From Oscillospiraceae bacterium (GTDB lineage: Bacteria; Bacillota; Clostridia; Oscillospirales; Ruminococcaceae): a stretch of DNA of 7,266 nt. The position numbers and the translations under genes are program-made. The stretch spans positions 1-7,266 of the forward strand of contig CAAFQL010000365.1 of assembly GCA_900765125.1 (NCBI GenBank), in the 5' to 3' direction. Shown in pieces: positions 1 to 5,736 of this stretch (position 1 is its first letter; every line of letters begins with the position of its first letter). The notes beneath the pieces are model-generated. The model was not told the DNA's origin and ran no database searches. It saw only the letters and a program-made list of their open reading frames with translations.

Positions 1-1
1 T

Positions 2-403
2 ACTCATATTTTTTTCAATTCCCTTTCTCTCATATGTATAGGTTCATTATTAAGTCCGTTTATTGGAAAATTGAAAACCCTTATAATTTTTATTTTAGGT
101 GGACTCCTTGCAGAAATTCCATTCTCTCTAATCGTTCATTATGGAGATGTAAATTATGGTGGGGGTTCATCAGGAGGAATATTTGCACTGATTGCGGCAT
201 TCATTGTTTGTTATCTGAGATTCCCTAATGCATTCAAATTAAAGTGGTTCAGACCTGATTTGCTGATGGTTTTGATTTATTTTGTTTTTGCCAACGACAA
301 TCAGAGTTCGTTTTTAACACACGCTTTTGGATTCATTGCAGGATTTTTGTTAACTACAATAATGGTCATGTTAAAAACTATCAAGGAAGAGCCTAAAGTG
401 TGA
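2..403 (+). CDS. Rhomboid family intramembrane serine protease, C-terminal part (5' end outside window)
   Basis: The frame is open from base 2 to the TGA at 401-403, giving 133 residues, so the gene starts upstream of the window. A TTG at 71 could be taken as a start, but the residues before it already look like rhomboid sequence. The visible part carries the family hallmarks in order: HIFFN at bases 5-19 (the HxxxN motif of TM2, which helps form the oxyanion hole), a GSSG box at 164-175 with the presumed nucleophile Ser at 170-172 (the GxSG motif of TM4), and a His at 320-322 in THAFGFIAG (the catalytic His of TM6, followed by GxxxG packing). About four hydrophobic segments are visible. Rhomboids cleave transmembrane segments of other membrane proteins; the substrate here cannot be told. 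Ser, His and Asn are all kept, so the protein is probably active rather than a pseudoprotease. The tail after the last helix is short and basic/acidic (KTIKEEPKV). Confidence 0.82.
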   Translation, partial: THIFFNSLSLICIGSLLSPFIGKLKTLIIFILGGLLAEIPFSLIVHYGDVNYGGGSSGGIFALIAAFIVCYLRFPNAFKLKWFRPDLLMVLIYFVFANDNQSSFLTHAFGFIAGFLLTTIMVMLKTIKEEPKV

Positions 404-438
404 AGTAAGAGTACAAATTCAAATTTACATAATTATCT

Positions 439-447
439 AAGGAGAGG
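439..447 (+). promoter_or_regulatory. Ribosome binding site of the GNAT gene
   Basis: AAGGAGAGG ends 3 bases before the ATG at 451, with the GGAG core 6 bases before it. It fixes the start of the acetyltransferase at 451. No clear promoter is visible in the 47-bp gap after the rhomboid gene, so read-through from upstream is possible. Confidence 0.75.
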
Positions 448-450
448 AAT

Positions 451-1008
451 ATGCAGCACTTTGGCACAAAAAAATTTGAAACAGCAAGACTTATCTGCCG
501 TCGATTTATCAAAGAGGACTATGAGGATATGTTTAAGAATTGGGCATCTAATCCAAATATTCAATTTGAATATGGTGAACCTGTTTATTCTACAATTTCA
601 CAAGTCAAAGATCTTTTGTCGCAATATGTTGACAGTTATCAAAATCTTGATTTTTACAGATGGGCGATTGTGGAAAAATCCAGTAATGAAAACATTGGTC
701 AAATTGCATTTTGCAGGGTATATTCCGATTGTAAGACAGCAGAAATAGAATACTGCATTGGAGAGCCGTTTTGGGGAAATGGTTATGCAGGTGAAGCATT
801 AGCTGGTCTTATTGATTTTACATTTAGAAATACAGATTTTCTAAAACTTGAAGCATACTATAGAAGTGAAAATATAAAGTCAGGAAAAGTGTTGGAAAAA
901 TCTCAGATGCATATTACTGATACAGTTGAACGTTTTGTCAGAGAAAAAACTTTGCCAATAGGTGAAGTGTGTTATTGTATCAATAGAGATGATTATTTAG
1001 CCTTATAA
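451..1008 (+). CDS. GNAT family N-acetyltransferase (RimJ/RimL-like)
   Basis: This 185-residue protein is predicted to transfer an acetyl group from acetyl-CoA to an amine on a protein, small molecule or antibiotic; the acceptor cannot be told from sequence. It opens with the ETARLICRRF pattern (residues 10-19), typical of the Acetyltransf_3 (RimJ/RimL) branch. The acetyl-CoA pyrophosphate-binding motif A is seen as WGNGYAGEAL (108-117), a version of the R/QxxGxG/A loop. The late motif NIKSGKVLEK (141-150) matches the family's N-x-x-S-x-x-V-L-E-K helix. The GF pair that usually follows it is absent here (SQM instead). The length is normal for the branch and it looks intact. It lies 47 bp after the rhomboid gene and 26 bp before a membrane-protein gene, so the three may be co-transcribed, with no obvious functional link. 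Confidence 0.88.
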   Translation: MQHFGTKKFETARLICRRFIKEDYEDMFKNWASNPNIQFEYGEPVYSTISQVKDLLSQYVDSYQNLDFYRWAIVEKSSNENIGQIAFCRVYSDCKTAEIEYCIGEPFWGNGYAGEALAGLIDFTFRNTDFLKLEAYYRSENIKSGKVLEKSQMHITDTVERFVREKTLPIGEVCYCINRDDYLAL

Positions 1009-1020
1009 ATCGTGATTTTC

Positions 1021-1027
1021 AGGAGGG
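1021..1027 (+). promoter_or_regulatory. Strong Shine-Dalgarno that selects a TTG start
   Basis: AGGAGGG lies 7 bases before TTG at 1035. The nearby ATG at 1030 is followed by a stop after two codons, so the SD supports the TTG as the start of the next gene. Confidence 0.7.
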
Positions 1028-1034
1028 TAATGTA

Positions 1035-1484
1035 TTGCTGAAAAAATATAGGTTCGGATTTGATATTTGGGGATTAGTAATCTTTCTGATCGTAATGATT
1101 CCAAATTTTATCTGGTTTGCTGTTCCGGCACCAAATGATGTTTTAAGAAGTGAGTCAGTAACTATAATAGTTGATATGATAGGCTCAATTTGTAAATCAT
1201 TATTTATCGGCTTTCTTTGTATTATTATAAACAAAGAAAGAAGTAAACTACATTTTTCTCCATTGATAATATCTTCAATTATCTGTATTATTCTATATTT
1301 TGTAGGGTGGGTATTATATTATAATGGCATTACCAATCCACTTGTGATAATATCCTTGACACTTCCACCGTGCCTTGCATTTATCTTTTTTGCATTGGAC
1401 AGAAAGAATGTAATAGCAGTTATTTCTGCTTTATGTTTTACTATTTGTCATTTGATATATGGAATAGTGAATTTTATATTGTAA
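1035..1484 (+). CDS. Small polytopic membrane protein of unknown function
   Basis: The product is 149 residues and very hydrophobic, with about five predicted membrane segments: roughly residues 11-31, 43-65, 77-95, 101-119 and 126-148. The N-terminal stretch (KKYRFGFDIWGLVIFL, then IPNFIWF and PAPNDVLR) recalls a conserved clostridial hypothetical membrane family, but I cannot attach a name or function. Charged residues are confined to short loops such as NKERSK near residue 66 and LDRKN near 121. There are no signal-peptidase, transporter or enzyme motifs. The start is TTG, chosen because of the AGGAGGG seven bases upstream. The TAA stop overlaps the first bases of the inverted-repeat element at 1482-1588. 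Base composition is distinctly AT-rich, like the two genes before it and unlike the genes after 2800. Confidence 0.72.
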   Translation: MLKKYRFGFDIWGLVIFLIVMIPNFIWFAVPAPNDVLRSESVTIIVDMIGSICKSLFIGFLCIIINKERSKLHFSPLIISSIICIILYFVGWVLYYNGITNPLVIISLTLPPCLAFIFFALDRKNVIAVISALCFTICHLIYGIVNFIL

Positions 1485-1588
1485 ATCAGAATTTACCGTT
1501 GTATCTTCGGATGCCTACTGGGGCAAACCTTTTTTTAAAAGGTTTCCATCAATAAGTAACCTAATACACAACGGTAAATTCTGATTTA
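1482..1588. mobile_element. MITE-like inverted-repeat element, non-coding
   Basis: A 107-bp unit is bounded by perfect inverted repeats. AATCAGAATTTACCGTTGT at 1484-1502 is the exact reverse complement of 1568-1586, and a TA dinucleotide flanks each side (1482-1483 and 1587-1588). The interior has a second hairpin at 1525-1545 (9-bp arms AAACCTTTT/AAAAGGTTT around TTT). It encodes nothing recognisable. Short elements with long perfect TIRs and TA at each end fit MITEs mobilised by IS630/mariner-type transposases; that assignment is inference, because TA is its own reverse complement and so cannot be told from an extra arm pair. Removing the element and one TA would still leave TAA as the stop of the membrane-protein gene, so insertion would not have changed that protein. 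An alternative is a structured RNA or a bidirectional transcription hairpin. Confidence 0.6.
1525..1545. repeat. Inner hairpin of the element
   Basis: AAACCTTTT and AAAAGGTTT form a perfect 9-bp stem with a TTT loop. No T-run follows it on either strand, so it is a poor candidate for an intrinsic terminator. Confidence 0.6.
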
Positions 1589-1625
1589 AACAATCAAATA
1601 TAACTACATAAATTCATCTATGTAA

Positions 1626-1652
1626 CGCCTATCATTTTTGATAGGTGTTTTT
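1626..1652 (+). terminator. Rho-independent terminator
   Basis: CGCCTATCA (1626-1634) pairs with TGATAGGTG (1639-1647) across a TTTT loop, with one G-T wobble, and is followed by TTTTT then CTTCT. AA before and TT after can extend the stem. It closes the transcription unit of the rhomboid, GNAT and membrane-protein genes, and sits just after the inverted-repeat element. Confidence 0.85.
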
Positions 1653-1663
1653 CTTCTGCCCTC

Positions 1664-1692
1664 TTTTCAAATTTACCAAAACATGATATAAT
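1664..1692 (+). promoter_or_regulatory. Sigma-A-type promoter for the DUF5662-dtd pair
   Basis: The -10 box TATAAT (1687-1692) is perfect and is preceded by TG one base upstream (an extended -10). The -35 candidate TTTTCA (1664-1669) is 17 bp away and matches TTGACA at four of six positions. It lies between the terminator and the next start codon, where a promoter is expected. Confidence 0.75.
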
Positions 1693-1708
1693 ATAGTAAA
1701 ACAATGCG

Positions 1709-1714
1709 AGGAGG
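1709..1714 (+). promoter_or_regulatory. Ribosome binding site of the DUF5662 gene
   Basis: A perfect AGGAGG lies 6 bases before the ATG at 1721, supporting that start. Confidence 0.75.
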
Positions 1715-1720
1715 AACTAT

Positions 1721-2257
1721 ATGAAAGCTTGGCAGCACTTTAAGACTATTACAAGACACAGACATAAAGTCATTGTTCACTGTGCAAAATGCGGTATTCT
1801 CTGGCAGGGACTAAGGCACGACCTTTCTAAATATTCACCTACGGAATTTATTCCTGGTGCTAAATTCTATCTTGGCACAAGAAGTCCAAATGAAGCTGAA
1901 CGTGATAAGTATGGCTATTCTCTGGCATGGATGCATCATAAGGGTAGAAACCGACATCATTTTGAGTACTGGCAGGACTATAACCGAATCACAAAACGTA
2001 TTGAACCTGTAAAAATGCCTGCCCGATTTGTTGCGGAAATGTTCTGTGACAGAGTAGCTGCAAGTAAGATATATCAGGGTCAAAAATACAAGATAGACAG
2101 CCCGCTTATTTATTTTCAGAATTCCAACGCTCGAAAGAATGGACTTCTTCATCCTGAAACAGAGAAAAAGCTTATGGAGCTTCTTGAGATTCTTGCAAAT
2201 GAGGGAGAAAATACGGCTTTCCGTATAGTTAGAGAACTTGTAAAAAATGGTTATTAA
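1721..2257 (+). CDS. DUF5662 family protein (HD-hydrolase-like)
   Basis: The 178-residue protein closely fits the DUF5662 pattern as I know it: an N-terminal KAWQHFKTIT, then QGLRHDLSKYSPTEF (residues 29-43), GTRSP (52-56) and a very conserved AWMHHKGRNRHHFEYW block (69-84). The family has no established function. The spacing of its conserved polar residues (H20, H33-D34, H72-H73, H79-H80 and D110 in FCDRVAASK) resembles the H...HD...H...D metal-ligand order of HD-domain phosphohydrolases, and HDLSK is close to the HDIGK seen there. A metal-dependent hydrolase is therefore plausible, but this is inference. No signal peptide or membrane segment is seen, so it is probably cytoplasmic. It has its own promoter and RBS, and dtd starts 24 bp after its stop, which suggests a two-gene transcript. 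The sequence looks complete. Confidence 0.82.
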   Translation: MKAWQHFKTITRHRHKVIVHCAKCGILWQGLRHDLSKYSPTEFIPGAKFYLGTRSPNEAERDKYGYSLAWMHHKGRNRHHFEYWQDYNRITKRIEPVKMPARFVAEMFCDRVAASKIYQGQKYKIDSPLIYFQNSNARKNGLLHPETEKKLMELLEILANEGENTAFRIVRELVKNGY

Positions 2258-2281
2258 TTATTATATTAAGGAGTGATTTTA

Positions 2282-2734
2282 ATGCGTCTGGTTTTACAGC
2301 GTGTAACAAGTGCCAGTGTAACAGTAGACGGTGAAGTAACAGGAAAGATCAGAAAGGGTTTGCTGGTGCTGTTAGGTGTTGGTGTTGATGACACAAGAGA
2401 GATACTTGAAAAAATGGCGGATAAAATGCTAAAACTAAGAATATTTGCTGACGAAAATGATAAAACAAATCTTTCGCTTACAGATGTAAACGGAGAACTT
2501 CTTGTTGTATCTCAGTTTACGTTATATGCTGATTGCAGAAAGGGTAATCGTCCCAGCTTTATTAAGGCAGGAGACCCACAAAAGGCAGATGAACTATACG
2601 AATATTTCAAAGAGTATTGTAAAAAAACTATTCCTATAGTTGAATCGGGTATATTTGGTGCTGATATGAAAGTGGATCTGTGCAATGACGGACCGTTTAC
2701 CATTGTACTTGATTCAGATGAAATTGTGAAGTAA
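2282..2734 (+). CDS. dtd: D-aminoacyl-tRNA deacylase
   Basis: Dtd hydrolyses D-aminoacyl-tRNAs (and glycine wrongly attached to tRNA-Ala), freeing the tRNA and keeping D-amino acids out of proteins; it works in the cytoplasm as a homodimer. The 150-residue length is typical. Diagnostic sequences are the N-terminal MRLVLQRVTSASVTVDG, the catalytic-site SQFTLYAD motif (77-84) and the C-terminal NDGPFTIVLDS (135-145), whose Gly-Pro pair is the cross-subunit Gly-cisPro motif that rejects L-aminoacyl groups. I chose ATG 2282 rather than the in-frame GTG at 2273, because AAGGAG (2268-2273) is 8 bases before the ATG and the GTG overlaps that site. In many Firmicutes dtd follows relA; here it follows a DUF5662 gene by 24 bp. 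All key residues are present. Confidence 0.95.
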   Translation: MRLVLQRVTSASVTVDGEVTGKIRKGLLVLLGVGVDDTREILEKMADKMLKLRIFADENDKTNLSLTDVNGELLVVSQFTLYADCRKGNRPSFIKAGDPQKADELYEYFKEYCKKTIPIVESGIFGADMKVDLCNDGPFTIVLDSDEIVK

Positions 2735-2750
2735 TTTATATAGCTATAGT

Positions 2751-2780
2751 TTGCATTTTTTAATAAGAATTGCCTATACT
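2751..2780 (+). promoter_or_regulatory. Candidate promoter of the PBP gene
   Basis: TATACT (2775-2780) makes a good -10, and TTGCAT (2751-2756) is a weak -35 at 18-bp spacing. The 66-bp gap after dtd also holds the palindrome TATAGCTATA (2739-2748) just upstream. No terminator separates dtd from this gene, so read-through is also possible. Confidence 0.5.
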
Positions 2781-2800
2781 CACATAGAGGTGATGATACT

Positions 2801-4411
2801 ATGAAAAAATGCAAGCACAGTGAAGCTTCGTCAAGGCTGTGGAGTCTCAGACTTATTATGACAATAGTATGCAGTGCTGTGATAATTCAGCTTGCAAACA
2901 GTGCAGCGTCTTCTGAATATCGTGAGGCAGCGGCAGCTCAGGGAAATTATAAATTAAAACTTCCTGTTTCGTTTGGAACTATTTACGACAGAAATGGTAT
3001 GCCTTTGGTGAATCGTTATTCAAAACATATTGCTGTTTTGAACGGCGACGGTGAATCAGCCTCAAAAGTTTTTGCCTATGTAAAGGATAGAGAAGAGTTT
3101 TCAGAAAAACTCAGAGAGTGTGTTCCTTTTACCTGTGAGCTTGATGAAAGTAAGGATATTCCTGAGGATATTTTGCAGTTCGATGTTCCTGAACGTTACG
3201 ATGAACCACAGATAGCTCAACATATCATCGGATATATGCAGGAAAATAAAGGTGTATGTGGTCTTGAAAGTGATTATGATGAACTGCTGAGACTTGATAG
3301 GGGACAAACTACCATTACGTTTCCGGTGGATGGTACAGGAAGTGCCCTTTCAGGAGAAAATGCTTTTATACGATATGCCCCTAAGGCGTCACAGGGAGTT
3401 GTGACTACTCTTGATATGGGTATTCAACTTATCTGCGAAAAAGCTTCCAATTCTCTTGAAAAGGGTGCAGTTATCGTTATGGATACACAGTCTGGCGACA
3501 TTCTGGGACTTGTAAGCAGACCTACCTACTCACTTCAGAATATGGAAGAAGCGCTGTCCTCAGAGGACAGTCCGCTTATAAATCGTGCACTCTATTCTTA
3601 CCCTGTAGGTTCTATTTTTAAGCTTGTAACAGCAGCTGCGGCCATAGATAATGGTTATGAGGATTTTACCTATGAATGTACAGGCAGCATAGAAATAGAA
3701 ACCCAAACCTTTGCCTGCCATGACAGAGAGGGTCATGGAATGCTTGATCTTGACATGGCGCTTATAAATTCCTGCAATCCTTATTTCATTGCAATAAGCA
3801 GTAAGATCTCACCGCTTGATTTATTTGAAACAGCCGCTGGGCTTGGTTTTGGACGTGAAATTGATCTGTCAGACAGCATATGTGGAGATTCGGGTTATCT
3901 TCCGGATGTGCAGGAACTTATGCTGCCTGCGGAAAGAGGAAATTTTTCATTCGGACAGGGAAAGCTCACTGCGACGCCGCTGCAAGTCGCAAGAATGACT
4001 TCAGCAATAGCAAATGGTGGCATTTTGCCGAATGTAAGGCTTGTTGCAGGAGAAACAGAGGACGGCAGTGTGGATTCTGTAGATAAGTGGGAAAAGGGTG
4101 AACGTGTACTCAGCGAAGAAACATCGGAAAAGCTTAGAAAAATGATGATAGGTGTTGTATACGGCAGCTCAAGCTTCAATGGAAGACCAGAGGGAGTTTC
4201 GGCAGGAGCTAAGACATCTACGGCACAGACAGGACGTTTTGATGAAAATGGTGAGGAATATTGTCATGGATGGGTAACTGGATTTTTTCCTGCGTACGAT
4301 CCACGGTTTACAGTGACAGTTTTGGCAGAGGACGCAGGATATGGCAACGATGCTGCTGCACCTGTTTTTAGAGAAATCATTGAGAGTATGCGTGATTATG
4401 TGAGACATTGA
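2801..4411 (+). CDS. Class B penicillin-binding protein (peptidoglycan D,D-transpeptidase, FtsI/PbpA-like)
   Basis: This enzyme would cross-link peptidoglycan stem peptides outside the membrane. At 536 residues it is short for a class B PBP. It has a brief basic N-terminus and one membrane anchor (about residues 14-34), then SFGTIYDRNG (58-67), the start of the class B dimerisation region. The transpeptidase domain fills about 200-536. The active-site Ser is S271 in SIFK (271-274), the second motif is SCN (324-326) and the third is KTS (471-473, in AKTSTAQTG), where KTG is usual. NFSFGQGKLTATPLQ (381-395) and IANGG are further class B signatures. No PASTA domains or transglycosylase domain are present. 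The start is supported by GAGGTGA at 2787-2793. The architecture fits a divisome, elongasome or sporulation PBP; sequence alone does not decide which, and no partner such as rodA/ftsW or mreB lies beside it. Confidence 0.9.
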   Translation: MKKCKHSEASSRLWSLRLIMTIVCSAVIIQLANSAASSEYREAAAAQGNYKLKLPVSFGTIYDRNGMPLVNRYSKHIAVLNGDGESASKVFAYVKDREEFSEKLRECVPFTCELDESKDIPEDILQFDVPERYDEPQIAQHIIGYMQENKGVCGLESDYDELLRLDRGQTTITFPVDGTGSALSGENAFIRYAPKASQGVVTTLDMGIQLICEKASNSLEKGAVIVMDTQSGDILGLVSRPTYSLQNMEEALSSEDSPLINRALYSYPVGSIFKLVTAAAAIDNGYEDFTYECTGSIEIETQTFACHDREGHGMLDLDMALINSCNPYFIAISSKISPLDLFETAAGLGFGREIDLSDSICGDSGYLPDVQELMLPAERGNFSFGQGKLTATPLQVARMTSAIANGGILPNVRLVAGETEDGSVDSVDKWEKGERVLSEETSEKLRKMMIGVVYGSSSFNGRPEGVSAGAKTSTAQTGRFDENGEEYCHGWVTGFFPAYDPRFTVTVLAEDAGYGNDAAAPVFREIIESMRDYVRH

Positions 4412-4433
4412 CCATTTATAAATAAAAAACCTG

Positions 4434-4462
4434 TTGCAATTTCAGATAAAATATGGTATACT
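4434..4462 (+). promoter_or_regulatory. Strong sigma-A promoter of the paired-GTPase operon
   Basis: TTGCAA (4434-4439) and TATACT (4457-4462) are 17 bp apart, and TGG just before the -10 makes an extended -10. It lies in the 101-bp gap between the PBP stop and the GTPase start, and is the best promoter in the window. Confidence 0.75.
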
Positions 4463-4475
4463 AAAATTAAGTATA
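4457..4475. promoter_or_regulatory. Inverted repeat over the -10 box, possible operator
   Basis: TATACT (4457-4462) and AGTATA (4470-4475) are perfect inverted copies separated by 7 bases, covering the -10 and the likely transcription start. A repressor bound here would block transcription. It does not resemble the Firmicutes Zur box, and with 6-bp AT-rich arms chance is a real alternative. Confidence 0.3.
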
Positions 4476-4512
4476 AATCCAAATAAATTATTATGAGAAA
4501 GAAGTGTTCAGT

Positions 4513-5724
4513 ATGACAAAGATTCATATTTTCTCCGGCTTTTTAGGTGCCGGTAAAACTACTCTTATAAAAAAGCTTATCGCTGAAAGCTATGCAGGTG
4601 AAAAGCTTGTTCTTATCGAAAACGAATTTGGCGAAATTGGCATTGACGGTGGATTCTTGCAGGACGCAGGTGTTGCTGTTACTGAAATGAACAGCGGATG
4701 CATATGCTGTAGCCTTGTAGGTGATTTTGGAAAGGCTCTTGCTCAGGTTCTCGATACCTATCACCCTGACAGAATACTTATCGAACCGTCAGGAGTAGGT
4801 AAACTCAGTGATGTTATTCGTGCTGTACAGAATGTTGATGTTCAGGATGCAGAGCTTGAAGGAAGCGTTACTGTTGTTGATGCTAAGAAGTGTAAGATGT
4901 ACCAGAAGAATTTCGGTGAATTCTGGGGAAATCAAATAGAAAATGCTGATTGTATCATTCTCAGCCACACAAAGGGACTTTCTCCGGAAAAGCTGCATGA
5001 TGCCGTAGAACGTGTTCGTTCAATGAATGCTAAAGCAGTTCTCATTACTACTGATTGGGAAGAGCTTACAGGTGCTCAGATCCTTGCTGCAATAAACCGT
5101 AAGGATACTCTCAGTGATGAGCTCGCAAAGCTGAAAGAAGAGGCTCATGAGCATCATCACCATCATCATGAAGACGGAGAGGAATGCTGCTGCGGACATC
5201 ACCATGAACATGACCACGACCATGAAGAATGCTGTCACGACCACGATCATGAGCACCATCACCACCATCATGAGGACGGAGAGAAGTGCTGCTGTGGACA
5301 TCATCATGAACATGATCATGACCATGAAGGTTGTTGTAACAGACACGATCATGAGCACCATCATCATCATGAGGACGGAGAGGAATGCTGCTGCGGACAT
5401 CATCATGAACATGATCACGGCCATGAACATCATCACCATCACCATGCAGATGATGTATTTACAAGCTGGGGCAAAGAAACTACCCGTGCATATTCTGAAG
5501 ATGAAATTGCAGCTGCACTTGCAGCTCTTGAGAATGAAGAAAAATTTGGATTTATTCTCCGTGCTAAGGGAATCGTTCCATGTACAGATGGCAGCTGGAT
5601 CCACTTTGATTATGTACCGGGCACACCAGACATCAGACGTGGCGGTGCGGGTACTATCGGCAGACTTTGCGTAATTGGTTCAAAGATAAATGAGGACGCA
5701 ATTGCTGAAGCTTTTATGGTGTAA
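4513..5724 (+). CDS. CobW/COG0523 (G3E) GTPase with His/Cys-rich metal-binding insert
   Basis: This is a 403-residue G3E P-loop GTPase of the CobW/YjiA/ZNG1 group; members handle transition metals, often inserting zinc or cobalt into target proteins. The P-loop is GFLGAGKTT (9-17). The family's metal-binding CxCC motif is GCICC (62-66), and IEPSG (90-94) is the following conserved block. The base-specificity NKxD motif is replaced by SHTKGL (151-156). Residues 213-311 are a His/Cys-rich insert made of 34-residue repeats, with about 46 His and 13 Cys. The CobW C-terminal domain follows (about 344-401: FGFILRAKG, then DGSWIHFDYVPG). I chose ATG 4513 over the in-frame GTG at 4504 because a GAAAGAAG purine run lies just upstream and MTKIHIFSGFLGAGKTT is a normal family start. 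A second G3E-like gene starts 12 bp downstream. Zinc is the likely metal, from family knowledge; nickel or cobalt are alternatives. Confidence 0.9.
   Translation: MTKIHIFSGFLGAGKTTLIKKLIAESYAGEKLVLIENEFGEIGIDGGFLQDAGVAVTEMNSGCICCSLVGDFGKALAQVLDTYHPDRILIEPSGVGKLSDVIRAVQNVDVQDAELEGSVTVVDAKKCKMYQKNFGEFWGNQIENADCIILSHTKGLSPEKLHDAVERVRSMNAKAVLITTDWEELTGAQILAAINRKDTLSDELAKLKEEAHEHHHHHHEDGEECCCGHHHEHDHDHEECCHDHDHEHHHHHHEDGEKCCCGHHHEHDHDHEGCCNRHDHEHHHHHEDGEECCCGHHHEHDHGHEHHHHHHADDVFTSWGKETTRAYSEDEIAAALAALENEEKFGFILRAKGIVPCTDGSWIHFDYVPGTPDIRRGGAGTIGRLCVIGSKINEDAIAEAFMV
5149..5445 (+). repeat. In-frame tandem repeat encoding the His/Cys-rich insert
   Basis: There are two complete 102-bp units (5149-5250 and 5251-5352), then a partial 75-bp unit (5353-5427) and a run of six His codons (5428-5445). 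Each full unit encodes 34 residues in the order H6, EDGE(E/K)CCCG, HHHEHDHDH, E(E/G)CC, then a short His/Asp tail. Unit 3 has five His at its start and ends before the second CC pair. Copies differ mainly at synonymous third positions (CAT/CAC, GGA stays fixed), so duplication was in frame and has since drifted. Confidence 0.9.
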
Positions 5725-5728
5725 GGAG
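5723..5728 (+). promoter_or_regulatory. Ribosome binding site overlapping the upstream stop codon
   Basis: AAGGAG shares its two first A bases with the TAA stop of the upstream GTPase and lies 8 bases before ATG 5737. It sets the start of the second gene and argues for translational coupling of the pair. Confidence 0.75.
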
Positions 5729-5736
5729 TGAGTATC

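Noticed and set aside
34..228. 64-codon ATG frame at the left edge
   Set aside because: It overlaps the rhomboid frame, which carries HxxxN, GxSG and the catalytic His; this one shows no family pattern.
1370..1555. 61-codon + frame running from the membrane-protein gene into the inverted repeat
   Set aside because: It overlaps a better-supported gene out of frame and ends in the element; it has no RBS.
1835..2152. 105-codon minus-strand frame inside the DUF5662 gene
   Set aside because: No SD at its start and no recognisable protein; the + strand gene matches a known family.
2739..2748. Palindrome TATAGCTATA between dtd and the PBP gene as a terminator
   Set aside because: The stem is too short and AT-rich and has no loop or adjacent T-tract; it may only be a chance palindrome.
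4412..4512. Zur box or riboswitch before the metal-related operon
   Set aside because: I looked for a TAATNATTA-type Zur palindrome and for extended stems. Only the small TATACT/AGTATA repeat was found, and the leader is too short for a known riboswitch.
5020..5604. 194-codon open frame on the minus strand, rich in Met and Val
   Set aside because: It is the antisense of the His codons: CAT and CAC read as ATG and GTG on the other strand. It has no RBS or family pattern and lies wholly in the GTPase gene.
5147..5674. 175-codon + frame rich in Met, Thr and Ile over the repeat
   Set aside because: It is a frame shadow of the CAT/GAC repeats (ATG/ACC/ATC in the next frame). The in-frame CobW domains on both sides show which frame is real.
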